A program made the translations under genes and the position numbers. DNA of 64,000 nt, taken from contig NC_057790.1 of the NCBI RefSeq assembly GCF_014905175.1, forward strand, positions 2,790,001 to 2,854,000, given 5' to 3'. The first letter of the stretch is position 1. Each line of letters opens with the position of its first letter. Positions 38,601 through 52,635 of this stretch are shown in pieces. The notes below the pieces were generated by a model that saw only the letters and a program-made list of their open reading frames with translations, was not told where the DNA came from and searched no databases. The stretch is from Aphidius gifuensis (lineage: Eukaryota; Arthropoda; Insecta; Hymenoptera; Braconidae).

Positions 38601-41600
38601 TTTTTATTTATTATTTTTCATTGTTAGCTAAAATTTCACTTTTTCATGTGATTTTTTTTTTTTTTTTTGTTTTTTAATATTTCTGCATGGCTGTAGACAA
38701 TATTTTTTTGTTTTTTTTTATATTAGGTTCCATTTGGACTGCTATTGCTTTTTTATTCATAATTTTTTTTTCAACGTTTATCTGACGTTGCTTCCGATAT
38801 TCATCCGGCAGTGTACCTTTCCAATATAGAGTACAATATCTCACTCGGTTTTTTTTTTTTTTTTTAATATCGACGACATTCTCGTGGTTGGCAGGTTAGC
38901 ATATCAGCGTTTTTCGTTTATACGTTAGTATCTTCTTTATTTTTTCCCCTACTAAATTTATAACATTTTCTTTTTTTATCATTTTGCTATGGTTTTTTTT
39001 ACAGTGATATTAACTCAGTTTCAAAAATCTATTATATGAAAACTATGTTCACTGTTAAATGTTCACTCCTCCTCTTAAAAAGTTTTTCATGTTTTTTCGA
39101 TGCAAATTGATGACACTAAAGAAAAAAAAAGTTCAAATTACGAGAGTTACGTTACTTGGTTTTGAGGAAAAAAAAAAAAAACTTTAGACGCCAGACATGT
39201 TGACCATTTTTTAACGATCTCGAGGTTGGGTTACTTGCGAGAGGATACAAGATGTCCGCAGTTTTTAAAAGATGTCAAGATGGAAAAAAAAAATATATGT
39301 ACCTACATCAACCAGTGGATGAAGAAAAGGTCGACAGATAAGTGTATACACATGTGTCCCTGAATTTGGTGAGCCCACGTGCATCAAAACTATCGACAGT
39401 CTTAAAAAATTTTTCAAGTTGTTCTTAGTAACAATTTCCTTTTTTTTTTTTGACGTTTGACATTTATATACATGTGTGTAAATATAACAGATATTTTTTT
39501 CTTTCTATTTTTGTATTTTTATTATATATTTCTAAAAATGTTATTATATTTTATTTGAAAAAGTTGTTAACTTGTCATTTAAAAAATTTAATTAATTAAA
39601 ATATTTGTTGAAAAAATACTTGATTGTTAAACTCGATATATTTTTAGTTAATTGAAATTGACATGAAATATTTATTCGATGCTATTAAAAACAATGTTGA
39701 GTATTAAAAAACAGCCGAATGTTGGTGTTGTGTTGTAATGAATAATAAAATTACTCAGCAGCATATATGTCCATCGACTGGAGCGTTGATCAAATAGAAA
39801 AATAATAATAAAAAAAAAAGATTCACATTGTAAAAATACTAAAAAAGGATATTTTAAAAAGCACGAGATAAAATATATAAAAAAATAAAAATAGTAAATA
39901 AAAAAAAAAGTATATAGAAAATAAAAAAAAAAAATTCTTTAGATGGTTAAACTTTTAGAGATGGACAATTAAGCTGAAAATGACGCATTTAAAAGACACT
40001 GTAGTACATAAAAACTTTGTCATATGACAGCTGGAATAATTTCTTTTGTTTTAAAAAAATCTTGTTACGTGCATTGTACCACAAAGTATAAATGTAATAA
40101 TATATTTTTACACGCCAAGTAATTTTTATTTTATTTTCAAATTAACAAATAATATCGTAGCTACTTGAACTTTCAATTGATTTAATTTAATAATAACATA
40201 TATATTTGTTTAAACTTGAGTTGAAAATTTTAATTAAAAAATATTTTTGTATTCAGTGGAGTGGAGAAATGTAAAAAAAATAATTTTTAATTGCATGTAT
40301 TTTGATGTTTATCAATGCTTTTACATTGAACATCAAAACATTTGAGTGGTGTTTTAAAAATATCACTGGGTTTTATATCAATATATATTATATGTAAATA
40401 ATATATAATTAATATTTTTAAATAATCTAAATTCGTCGACTGTAAAACTGATCACATACACATGCCATTATAATGAAATTATTTCAATAATTTTAACTAT
40501 TTGAATTTTAAATATGTAAAAAAAGGAAAAAAAGGAATTTTCAAAATTATAAAATAATTAAAGAATATAATATTACTATTTGAATAATTTAAAAAAAAAA
40601 CTCCAATCATGTATTTTTAAATTATCTTGAATAATTTAAATTGAAAATTTCATTTTGATATTTGTTGAGTGGTTATATAATTATTACATTTAACAATTCA
40701 AAATGAATATTAATTAGAATTTTATTTAACGAGTAAGCATAAACTTGAAATTATTATTAGTTAATATATTTTTTGTTTAAACATTAGCTAAATTATATAA
40801 AAGTACATACTTCCAATCTTCCTAGCATAAACTAAAGCTTTTCTCACACTATGTGTTTGCCAATGTAATGTGAATTTTAGCATAAAGCTTATCTTCTCAT
40901 CTGTTATCAAAAGATTTATCGTAATTCTCTGAACTACCCATTTCGTCTTATTTTTACAGTACTTCATGCTAAACGAGACGTAACATGAATATATAAAAAA
41001 TCAAAAAACCACAGACACACAAAATAATATATTTTCGATTACTCGACGAGACGTAAGGTGGCAAGTTGAATTTCCTACATTTATATTTCATCTTTATGAC
41101 TCCTTTTTTTTTTTTTATTAAATGTTTTTTAAATTTCAAGAAAATAACCAGTATAGAGAAAGAGAAAATTTTTGAAAAATATTTTTACGACTCGCTGGAC
41201 ATTGTCATATTTCAAAATGACTTATACAATAGATAAAAAAATATAATAATAAGAAAGTGTTTGCAAAACACTTTTAAACTTTTGACACTTGCAATAATAA
41301 TAATGATAATAATAATAAAATAATAATAATAATAAAATGTATAAATAAATTTAAAAATAAAAAATAGTCAAATAATAGTATTTCATTAGAGTATTAAATT
41401 TTTTTTTTATAAAAATGTGTTAAAATATTTTACGATTCATAAAATTTTTTTAAAAGTCTGTTAAAAAAAATATATACATATACAACATGTGGGAAAATGA
41501 TGTTAGGGATACTGAAATTTAAATGAGAGTAAAAAAAAAAAAAATAATGATGACAAAAAAAAATATATAAGCATGCGGAAAGTTGTCTATAGATCGTTAT

Positions 41601-42303
41601 GTTGCCAGGATTAACAAAAGAAGGTGAAGACGATTCGACGCCTGCAGTGACACACATGTCAGACACGCGCTAAAACTTGCCAAGAAATATATACCACCAA
41701 GATTTATTATTATAAAAAGAGGCTCGTAATTTTGCGCGGTTTCTTTTGGTCCTTTTTTTAAATGTGTTTCATTTTTTTTTAACTTTAACCCCGGAAGATT
41801 TTTACTCCAATTCAATTTTAAATTTCAAAAGAACAAAAAATTTAAAGTAAATATTTTTTTAACTACATTTTTACAAAGGTTAATTTAGCAATTTTATAAT
41901 TCATCTTGATTAATCAATAAAATTGAGAGATAATTAATTTTCAAATTTTCAATGTCACTGGAATTTTTATAAAAAATTAATTTATCTTTTTTTTGTTCAT
42001 TAGACGATTTTAATTTGGATGAATATGTTTTTTTCAATTTTTAAATAATCCTTCGAGTTGATAAAAATAGTGTTATAAAAAAATCATATAATAACATTGT
42101 CAGATTTTAGTTGAAAGCTCGTTGGAACGTTGAGCAAATAGACGCTTTACGGATATATAATATGAACTTATGAAGAATGCAGAGGTTTACGTGGGCGTGT
42201 TATCCACCATCTCATCCGAATTTTACTTGATTTTTTATTTTAATAAATTTTTTATATTTTATTCTTCTCTTTACATCTACACCCGCAGTGGCGTTTAGTG
42301 ATA

Positions 42304-42315
42304 ATGAATATTCAT
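42304..42315. promoter_or_regulatory. Perfect palindrome ATGAATATTCAT
   Basis: This 12-base palindrome resembles dimeric POU/homeodomain sites. It sits in a base-balanced island (42,270-42,440) that also contains CGTTGGCGTCGGGCG. It may mark an enhancer. Motif evidence only. Confidence 0.3.
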
Positions 42316-43583
42316 GACTCCCGTTGGCGTCGGGCGTCTTTTCCCATTGGATAATGTCGGAACGGAAACAAGAGTGAAGAGTGAAACGACAGTGTGTGTA
42401 TATAGAATCACGAGGGAGGAATATTAGATTCATTTCTTGAAAGCATTCATGCTCTTTTCTTTCCTTCAAGAAAATCTCTTTTTTTTTTTTTCAAGTATAT
42501 ATCTTCTATTATATAAAAATTGTTCATAAAAAATTATCAACAATAAAAAATAGACAAATAAATATAAAGCAATTTTTGAAGAGTTTATTTTTAAATTGAG
42601 TGTGTATATTGTCTTTTGTATATGAATTTTATTTTTTTAACTATCACTAGAACAAAAAAAAGAAATAGGTGCTTGTTGCAATTGTTTATATTCTCAGAAG
42701 CATTAAATTGGTTTACATGACATCGTAAAAGTGCGTCATGACAGAGTTACTGCATGTGTTTTTGCAATGTGTATAAAGAGTCATAAAATAAAAAAATTAT
42801 AAAAAAATACAGAGTGATGAAAGCTTGAGATTTCCTCGTGTCAAACAAAAATTAAAAATAATTTAAATATATAAAAAATTGATAGCTAGTGATAAAAAGT
42901 TTGTCATATGTGTTTGAAAATATAAATGAGAAAAAAAAGAAAAAAACATTTTGATTAACGTTTTATATTGAATAGGCTACCAACTGAATCGATAGATTAT
43001 TATTTTTTTTTTTTTGAGCTCATTTGAGTTAATTAAAATCAGTTTAAATCCTTATAATAAAATAACTTGGAAAATTAAAAAATTTTAATAACGTTTTTCT
43101 ATATTTACAAATGATGTAACAATTATTTCGATGCTGGTAAATTGAAATTATTAATTATTGCATAGAATTAATTAATTTATAAATCTAATCGAATTTGGCC
43201 AAATCATCCGTAAATAAACTATAGTATAATTGTTGATGCTCTCGTGTTATTAATAAATTTACATCAAATTTTTAAATAACGTCAAAATTATAATTTTTAT
43301 AGTAAAAAAATGGTAAATGTTTTTTATACATGTGAATCTTTTATATACCTAAATATCTTTATATGTATTTTCATTCTTTCAGTGTTATTTGTTAAATCGC
43401 TCTGTTGAATTTCCAAAGCTTTTGTTAAACACCCTGATTTCTCTTTCACCCCTTATACTATATACCCTCTAGACAACAGAACAAACGTTTAAAAACAATG
43501 TACGCATATGCTGAATGTTTTACTGTTCTCGGTGAAAAATTTTTAAAATAGATTCAAAAAAAAAAAAATAAATAATATCAAAC

Positions 43584-43607
43584 ATTCAACGATTCAACGA
43601 TTCAACG
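43584..43607. repeat. Tandem repeat, 8-base unit, three copies
   Basis: ATTCAACG occurs three times head to tail, followed by a partial unit. Confidence 0.85.
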
Positions 43608-44844
43608 ATTGTTGAGCCTATGAAGTTTTTTTATTTCGTTCCCATCACTCATCGGTTTTATTATTATTTTTTTTTTCAATTTATTTTTAAAAAAGATAGT
43701 AAAAAAATGATGAAAAAAATCAAAATACGATTTTAATTTCCATGTACAAATGCACGGTAAATAATATAGTTGAAAATAATAACGATACATAATAAAATTT
43801 AGTGAAATTTGAGTCTTAAGTTTTATGTGTATATTTCCATTTACAAATCATTAAAATAAATACATACAAAATGATAAATATTTTAATTATTTTTAAAAAA
43901 ATTCATGGTAGTATCTTTATGAAACTTTTCTTTTTTAATTTTTATTATTTTTTGAATAAAACAAGATTATTTTACACATCAAATGAGTATGTATATGAAG
44001 TTTTTTTTTAGTTTTTTTCTACAGTATATATGATGGAGAAATTTTAAACGTCTGTACGGTTTAAAATGAAGCCCAGATAGTTGTTCTGATTTCAAAGGTA
44101 TATTGTGAAATAAATACAGAGATAAAAAAAAGAATTTTTAACTATTTTTTGTGTAATGAAATATTCAAAATGATTTTAATATTTTTTTTTGTTTTGTATT
44201 ATTTTTAATTTAATAAATTCAAAAAATAATAAAAAAAAAAATAGTTATATATTTTTTTGTCGGTTGTTATTCAAGTTGACATGTAGAAAAATATTTATTG
44301 GAAAAAAAAAATATACATAACAACATCATTTGAAAATCAGCTGGCCTACAAATTTATATTACCAATGGCCACGTCATTTGAATATTGAATTGTCAAAATA
44401 TATATATAGCCAGTAGCAATCATTTTTTTCCTGTTCTCCCAAGAGAAAAATATTTTAAACTTTCAGTTGTAACGTTTGCTTGTTCGTTGAACCAAAAAAA
44501 AAAAAAAACAAAAAGATAAAAATATTTTGTAAAAAAAAATTACAAACATAACAATTTGAATCAGAAAATTTTTTTTTATTTTTTAAATTACTCAACTTGT
44601 CAATTGGTTATTGATTTTTTCTAATATTTCAATTTTTAAAAATAGGTTTTTCTCCTCAAATCAATGAAAATATATAAATATTTATATTTCACATAAAAAT
44701 AATTTAAAAAATTAAAAATTCCATTGTATTATTAATTTTGTATATAAATTTATATATTTTTTAATAAATAAATATTTATAGAGTATTTATTATTGGTAAA
44801 AAATATTTCACGAATAAGCCGAATGCATTGAATCCTCTTTTCGT

Positions 44845-44859
44845 TGACCACAACCACAA
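44845..44859 (-). promoter_or_regulatory. Tandem Runt-type sites
   Basis: TGACCACAACCACAA contains two adjacent copies of ACCACA, the complement of the Runt/RUNX site TGTGGT. A third (ACCACAAA) lies at 44928-44935 in the same base-balanced island. Clustering suggests an enhancer. Confidence 0.35.
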
Positions 44860-46471
44860 TCCGTTAAACAACTTCCGGTCATGGTTACACTGTTATATGT
44901 GTGTACATTTGAGGATGTGGATGTTTCACCACAAATCAAGTAAATCCTCGGTAATTTTAAAGTAAACAATATCGAAAACCACAATTGCCAAACAACGCAA
45001 TGTCGATATAATTACAACAAAGAATAAATTCACATATAAAAATATAAATTTAATATAAAAAAAAAAAATATATATAAAACCAGTCAATCTATTGGATTTT
45101 GAGACGAGATCTCATCCAATGTGGTATTCCAAGTATACTGATGCGAAAGTCAGATAATAAAAATAAAAAAAAATAACTAAATAAAGAATGAAATGCGACG
45201 AGGAAATGCTGTACGTGTCTTGGGCAAACAAACAGATCTGAAAACCAATGGACAACGCTATTGCTGCATTGCGTTTTTTTTTTTTTATAGAAAAAAAAAA
45301 AAGTATATTTTTTGTTATAAACCAAGTCTGCTTGATTTTCTAAACACAATTGAATAATATTATTTTTTTTATTATATTATCTGATTGAAAATAAAATCAC
45401 GAAAAAAAAAAAATATATATATTGTTCATGATAAATGATAAAATCAGTGTATCAAATCATGAAAAATATATTATTTCTTTAACTATCAAGTTAAAAATAA
45501 TAAAACTTATATCATGAATGTAAAATATAAAAAAAAAAAATTTATTCTTTTATAAATGCTTATTTAAATATATAGAAAAATAATCTTTTATATTTTTTTA
45601 ATGATTTTTTTGTAATGAAAATTTGTGTTGATTTATAATTTAAATATAAATTGACAACAATTTTAAATCTCATGATAGCAATCTTGTTAAATTAATGAAT
45701 TTGAATGAAGGATTAATTATTATGTCATGTAAATTGCAAGAATAAGCATCATGTTGCTGATGAATTTGTTGATAGTTTTTGATAAATTAAAATAGTCATT
45801 TATTTTTTGATAGTATTGGTTTAATAGAATAACAACCCATGGGTACAGTTAATCATACTATAGTTGGAAGCTTGTTCAACCAGTAACATGTTATTTACCA
45901 AGAAAACAACTCAACACCTTATAACGACAGGTTTGTCCTCAACACAAACAAGTAAATTACTCTGGGAAAACTTGTCTTCTCATTTACCATGATATACACG
46001 ACTGAATGACCTGTCGATAATAAAAAACAACTAAACAAAATACAGCTTAAAATTCAGGTATATTTTGATATTATTCTAAAAGGATAATAATATTTTTTTT
46101 TAAATGTTTTGTAAATTGTAATTTCATCGAGACAAAGACATAATTAAATTTGATTAAATATTTATTTTTCTTAAATCTCAAACTCATTAAATGCTTTACT
46201 ATTTGATGCTATATAATTTTTTTTTTTTTTTTTTTCCATAGTACTAATCCCACTGGTACTGGAGATATTATTATTGGATATTATAAAAAAAAAAACTTCA
46301 TTTCTTTTCACTGTATAATGTCCAATTTTAATAATACTTATTGAAACTGAAATATTAAATTTTTTTTTCCCATTTTTATTGAATAATTTAATTTAACTTG
46401 ATTTGATAATAAAAGAAAAAAAAAAAATTTTCAACTATTAGTTGCTATAACTTTAATTATATTAATTTTTT

Positions 46472-46746
46472 CTTTCATTCAATCTAAAAGTTTCGTTGAC
46501 TCTGTTGATGGTAGAAAATTTTTTTTAAAAAACGAATAATAATTTTGTAAATAAAAAAATTTACAAAATTGTAATTTTTCAATAATTATTTATTGAATTA
46601 AGATAAATTTTAATATTAAATTAAAGAAAATTTATATCATTAATCCACAAAAAGGATTGATTATATATTTCATCATTATATTATCTCTGTATTTATATTT
46701 TCATCGATAATATAATTTAAAATATTTTTAAATACGTTTTATATAA
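46472..46746 (+). repeat. Direct repeat, copy A
   Basis: This block recurs in the same orientation at 52,636-52,918. Matching runs include TTTTGTAAATAAAAAAATTT, ATTAATCCACAAAAAG and TTTTTAAATACGTTTTATAT, with scattered substitutions and small indels. It contains no coding frame. It is probably a dispersed non-autonomous repeat; no terminal inverted repeats or target duplication could be defined. Confidence 0.8.
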
Positions 46747-46749
46747 AAT

Positions 46750-49100
46750 AGAATTGACATTATCATGACACACTCTACGTATTTTAATGTCATTGAATAT
46801 TCAATTATTGAATAAATCAATTAAGCTCAATGATATTTAAAATTAAAAATCATTTCCTCATAACTTTGTTGATCTAAATATAATATTTCATTTAATTTTT
46901 CAATAGGTCAGATAAATAATATAATTATTTTCTTTTCAACTCAGTTATAAATAAAATAAAAAATTTATTATACATTTTGTTGAAAATATGATAACAAATT
47001 ATTTGTCGAGAATCTTTGTACAGTAACTGTGTATCTCGTCTCAGTGTAACGTTGACAAAATGAAGTTCCTGTAACCAAGTCTTGCTTATTGCAATTTCCT
47101 CGCGGCTATTTTAGATATATATATATGTAATATACTAGGTTTACCAAGACTCGCTCAATAATACGCATCGTGTAGCACAATGAGAGTAAAATTATATCTG
47201 CATGAGTGACATAAACAAGTACTATAAAATTAAAAAAATATATTATTTGTTTATTTTTCGCGAATTATTTTTTAACGTACATTTCTAAATTAATTTTCTT
47301 TTAATTAAATTAATTTTTTTTTTGTTTATCAAATGCATGTGTATAATTAATTATCATAATTGAAATAATATTTATTTTTTATTAAATAATTTAATGTTTG
47401 TTATCGTTAAAATTATTTAACAATTTAGGTTAACTGATTTATTTTTCCGTTTTTTTTATTTTTTATATAATATATTATCAAAGTATATGTATTTTAGCTT
47501 TTACGTTGAAAGTTTATACCCTCTATTGGCACACCCTTGTCCATCAGCTAATTACAACTCAACCCAAACCAATTTGACCAACGGTAACAGTCTTTTGTAT
47601 TGTTACGGACAGGTGAATACTATCGTAAATTGATTTTCTTGGTAATCAACGAGTATCTAGGTGACTCAATTTCATTATATCATTATCAGTAAATAAAAAA
47701 AAAAAAATATATATATTTTTTTTAGTAGAAAAGTAAGCAAAAATAAAATAAAGAATTTATCACAATATTATTGTAATGATTAAAAATTAAAAATATATAA
47801 GATAATTCAAATTTTATTTTTTATAAATTTATGTAAAATCATTTTATAAAGTTTAATATTTTTTTTTTTTTCTATTTGACATGGATGGATAATGAAAAAT
47901 ACGATGAAAACTCAAACAATGAATACAACCTTAACAATATCAATGGAATTTACGTAAAGTTCTATTGTTTTAACATTGAAAATCGTTCAAGAAGAAAATA
48001 CTTTTTTAAATTGATTATAGTTAGAATGTCAGCGACAGACAGACATTATTATTCTCAAAGAAATCTGAAGTTAAATTCAAAAGTTAAAGAATAATATATA
48101 GTTTAGTAAAAATAATAAAAAGATGACTGATAAAAAAAAAATTTGACTATGATTTATATCGTCTCATTTTTATTATGGTTTTTTGAAAGAAAAATTTTGA
48201 ATTAATTAATTTGACGATTGTTTCGGTTGTATTGTTATTTTGTATTTTTTTAATTTTTGAAAATTACTGTTAATTGGGTAGTTGTTTTATTGTTGTTGCT
48301 AACTTTATAATTAAACTGAGATACATTGATATTGTTTACTGATTAATGCTAATCTTGTTAGAATTGTATATTCAGTGTTACAGGATGAGGGATGAATTAA
48401 AACTTCGTTTGCATTGTATCAAACAATAGAGTGACAATTAATCAAATGGAAGAGATTCTCTATTCTACTGTTAATATAAATGTTTATTTGTATTTTAATG
48501 GAAAAATAATGTTCATTTTGAGTGTTATTTGTTGATATTAATACACGTGCCCTATTAAAAAATTATTGCATATAATTTAAAAATCATAAATTCAATTATA
48601 AATTAAAAAAAAATATATATAAATTTGTGTGATTAAATTTAAAAATAAATAAAGTACTTTGTTTGATTAAAATTTAAAAATAAATTTAATATTTATCGTT
48701 GATAATTTATTAGTTTGTTGGAAATGAATTTTATTTATGTTAATAACATGAATGACAATCAAATAGAGTGTCATAAAATACTGCATATATAGAAAAAAAA
48801 ATTGAAAATTCCACCTTTGAAAAATACAAGTATAACATTGTCGAGATTATTCTTTGCTTTTTTTTTTTTAATTAACCTTTATCATATACTCGATGTACTT
48901 TGTTAATTATTATTATTTTTTTTTTTTTGATTACTTATTTTATTAATTTTATTTTCATGTTTCAAACAAAATGTTCAGATATTTATTAAATTTTTTTTAA
49001 ATATAATAAGTATTGTTTTATATATTTTTTTTATTACTCAAAAAAAATATACTGATTATTACGACATGTAAAACGATTGTAAAAAAAAATGGTGGATAAT
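46750..49100. other. AT-rich stretch without supported genes
   Basis: Islands at about 46,990-47,200 and 47,505-47,660 are base-balanced. The first contains TCAGTG followed by CAAAATGAAGTTCCTG, which resembles an initiator plus a short leader, but the frame stops at once and no second exon was found. Confidence 0.4.
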
Positions 49101-49106
49101 AAAGGC

Positions 49107-49858
49107 CACTTTTATTTTTTTTTTCGCGAGATAAAGGGGGGATTTGATGGAGAAAAAAAAACTTATCCAACACATGACACTGACATGGAAATTGTTGTCA
49201 ATAAAAAAAATAAATAATCGACAAAGCATGTCATTAATCAATTGGAAAAATAAAATAATTATTTAATCCAAAAAATATTTAAAACAAATAAATAAAAAAA
49301 AAATAAAATTACATACCGTGAGAATAGACGCTCCAAAGCATTCCAACAGCCAATGACAATGAAGGTCATTTTTTGTTTTTTTTTTTTCGCCGAGGGTGAA
49401 GTGCGTTGAGCAAAAAAAAAAAGAAAAAAAACTCCAAAACCTGGACATCAAATAATTGTCAATAAATAGCCGATATTTAATCAATCCATTCCAAAAGTTA
49501 TAAACATTATTCAAGACACAATATTAATAATAATATGTAAAATAAAAATGACACAAATATTATGTTAAAATCACGACAAACTAATTTTTCAGTACACGAA
49601 ATTTGTCAATTTTTTTATCACAAACACTAAAAAATACACACTCACAGCATAATTAAACTATTCACTATTAAAAATATAAGATAATATTACATCTTTTATC
49701 ATTAACTCGCACTTATAAATTATAATTAACTAAGAAGAAAAACAAAAAAAATTCGGAGCCGATACAACCGCGCGCGACCACAAATAAAAAACTGACCTTT
49801 TTGTTTTTTTTTTTTTTTGTCAAGAGAGGGGAATTAGCGAAAAGCAGTGAGAGCAACA
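49107..49858 (+). repeat. Left arm of a large imperfect palindrome
   Basis: This arm matches the reverse complement of about 50,255-50,992. Paired landmarks such as CTGGACATC (49441) with GATGTCCAG (50663), and CAGTGAGAGCAAC (49845) with GTTGCTCTCACTG (50255), are symmetric about position 50,056. The longest uninterrupted match is close to 95 bases (about 49,520-49,617). Open frames inside the arms are side products of the repeat. Confidence 0.9.
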
Positions 49859-50254
49859 GAGAGCAACAAGAAAAAAAAAAACAAACTAGTAAATAAACAT
49901 AAAATTAAAATTGATAAAACAAAAATATATAAATAAATGTAAATAAATAAATTTTAATAAAAATAATTAATATTGATATATAATGGTTTGAGTTTTGACT
50001 ATTATGAGAAATAATGCACGGCAGTTGATAAATGTAATTTTTTTTTTTTTGACCGGAAATGCGCCATTAATAATCATTTAAATAATTATAATTTATATAT
50101 TTATTTAATGTTAATTATTTATTTTAAATATTGACTTATAATTTTATTTTTAGTGAAATTTAATTTATTTAAATTTACACATTTTTACTTCATTAATTTT
50201 TATTTTGAATTTTATAATTATTTGCAAGTTTTTTATTTTGTTTATTTTTTTACA
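49859..50254. other. Spacer at the centre of the palindrome
   Basis: About 395 AT-rich bases. Weak residual symmetry can be seen at its edges, so the spacer may be a diverged continuation of the arms. The centre contains GACCGGAAATGCGCC. Confidence 0.6.
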
Positions 50255-50992
50255 GTTGCTCTCACTGTTTTTTACCCGCCCCTCTTTCTTGAGGAGAAAA
50301 AAAAAAAATAATAAAGGTCAGTTTTTATTTGTCGTCGCGCACGGTTGTATCAGCTCCGAATATTTTTTGTTTTTTTTCGTTGTTAATTGCAATTTATAAG
50401 TGCGAGTTAATGATAAAAGATGTAATATTATCTTATATTTTCAATAGTGGATGGTATAATTATGCTGTGAGTGTGTATTTTTTAGTGTTTGTGGTAAAAA
50501 AATTGACAAATTTCGTGTACTGAAAAATTAGTTTGTCGTGATTTTAACATAATATTTGTGTCATTTTTATTTTACATATTATTATTAATATTATGTCTTG
50601 AATAATTTTGATAATTTTTAGAATGGATTGATTAAATATCGGCTATTTATTGACAATTATTTGATGTCCAGGTTTTGGAGTTTTTTTTTTTTTTTGCTCA
50701 ACGCACTTCACCCTCGGCGAAAAAAAAAAACAAAAAATGACCTTCATTGTCATTGGCTGTTGGAATGCTTTGGAGCGTCTACTCTCACGGTATGTAATTT
50801 TATTTTTTTTTATTTATTTGTTTTAAATATTTTTTGGATTAAATAATTATTTTATTTTTCCAATTGACATGCTTTATCGATTATTTATTTTTTTTATCGA
50901 CAACAATTTCCATGTCAGTGTCATGTGTTGGATAAGTTTTTTTTTCTCCATCAAATCCCCTTTACCTTGCGAAAAAAAAAAATAAAAATTGT
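50255..50992 (-). repeat. Right arm of a large imperfect palindrome
   Basis: Inverted copy of 49,107-49,858. The outer boundary lies near the poly-A after CCTTGCG; beyond it the two flanks no longer match. No short target-site duplication was found at the outer ends. The structure could be a foldback-type transposable element or an inverted duplication. A transcript across it would fold into a very long hairpin. Confidence 0.9.
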
Positions 50993-51009
50993 TTATTCAC
51001 TAATTCTAT

Positions 51010-52630
51010 CACATTTTTTTTTATATTTCTTTTCTTGATAAAATTAAAACAATGAAAAATATAAATCTGGCAGCAATTGAATTTTCAAAACAACAATGTC
51101 TTGTATTTTTTAATTTTATTTTTTGGCTAATTGGCAAATGAAATAATGTGCGTATTCTAAAATACGATTAACAAAATATGCAAAGTTAGTGCCATATATA
51201 CCAGTATAATTAGAATGCAAATTTCAGATTGAGTCACAAGTACACCTGGGGGAATATCTTGAGAATATCAAATTATTTATAAAGAAAAATAAAAACTGTT
51301 TTTTTTTTTTTTCAGACTAATTTTAAATTGAGTCTTATATAGTGATAATTTATTTCCTTAATTTATTGATGTTTTTTTTTTTTTTTCAATTAAAAATTTA
51401 AACTTCATTTTTCAATACAAAACTTTATTATTAAATTTACTAATTACCAATTTTCCAATATTTTTTTTCGTTAAAATATTTAATCATAATAATAATAATA
51501 TTTTAAAATTTATTCTTAAGTACTTGTTGAACTTGAACATATAATTCAAGCTTTTATCCTTCACTGGAAAAAAATAAAAAAAATAAAAAGTTATAAAGTC
51601 TAGATATCGACCTAAATCCACAATATCTTTATGAAATCATCTGGTTATACTCTATTTGAGTTTTTCAGAAAACTTTTCAGCTAGATATAATTTACTTTTA
51701 TTTTTCGAAAAAAAATAAGAAAAAAACTTTTTTTCTATTGTTCTTCTATATATATTTATTTATTTATTTTTTTCACTCTATTTCTGTTTGTAAAAAGACA
51801 TTCACTATTGTTTACTATCTGCTTATACTATTTCACTACTTCAAAAGTTAACTTTATAATAATTATTTTATTTTCATTGAATTCAAGAGTTCTTGTTGTT
51901 TTTTTTTTTTCTCAAACTCTCCGTTTGTTTGCTATTAATTTTCCTCATTATTCATAATTCAATGACAGCAAGAGATTATTATTGCTAATAAATAAATAAT
52001 TCCATTGTTTATTATTATTTATCTCAAACTTCAACAACAAAATAACATAATTATAAATTATTTTAAATATTTATCTTCATTTTAAATAAAAAATATAATA
52101 TCCAGTTTAAAAAATACATCAACTTAATCGTAATTTAAATAATACATCTTAATTAATTTAATTAAATATGCTTGTCATATACATATATTTTATAACAAAA
52201 ATAAAAATTTGTCAAGTATCTAATAATACCTGCATATTATAAATTTAAATTGGTGTATAATGTTAGGGTAAATTTAATAATATAGACAGTGAATTTCGAC
52301 AGATATTCACATCAAAATTTATGGACAACCGCAGCTCGTCACTGCCAAAGAATATGTCTCCCATCTCTCCACATTAATTGTGAATATTGTTGACTGATGA
52401 AGAGTTTAACTAGTCTCGTTGGACACTCCAATATCAATTTATAAATTTTCAGCTATAATTAAATTCAACTCATATGCACTAGCACAATTACAAATGAATT
52501 TATAATTTAAATTTAATTAGTAGAAATTTTTTTTATCAATATTAAAATTTTAATCAAACTTATGCAAATATTATTTATAATAATAATCATCAATATATTG
52601 AAAAATTATCATTACATTTCGTACTTATTT
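51010..52630. other. AT-rich stretch without supported genes
   Basis: Only poly-A/T runs and short frames are seen. A base-balanced block at about 52,300-52,430 has no recognised motif. Confidence 0.45.
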
Positions 52631-52635
52631 ATAAT

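Larger units (their letters stand above)
29821..46470. other. Long gene-poor stretch, possibly intronic
   Basis: AT-rich DNA without a supported gene. It may be the first intron of the 29.7 kb gene. Base-balanced islands that may be enhancers or orphan exons lie at about 31,190-31,330, 34,850-35,030, 35,200-35,340, 38,740-38,930, 39,180-39,420, 41,570-41,690, 42,130-42,440 and 44,810-44,950. Hairpins are listed separately. Confidence 0.45.

Noticed and set aside
42212..42469. 85-codon minus-strand frame
   Set aside because: It overlaps an enhancer-like island, and its composition comes from the balanced bases. It lacks a convincing start context or splice sites.
47030..47070. TCAGTG plus ATGAAGTTCCTG as a cuticle-gene-like promoter and leader exon
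   Set aside because: The frame stops after four codons, the donor (GTAACC) is weak, and no chitin-binding second exon was found within several kb.
49263..49514. Open frames repeated in both palindrome arms (also 50,628-50,846)
   Set aside because: The shared peptide simply reflects the inverted repeat. The two copies differ by frameshifts in the poly-T tracts, and the sequence has no family features.
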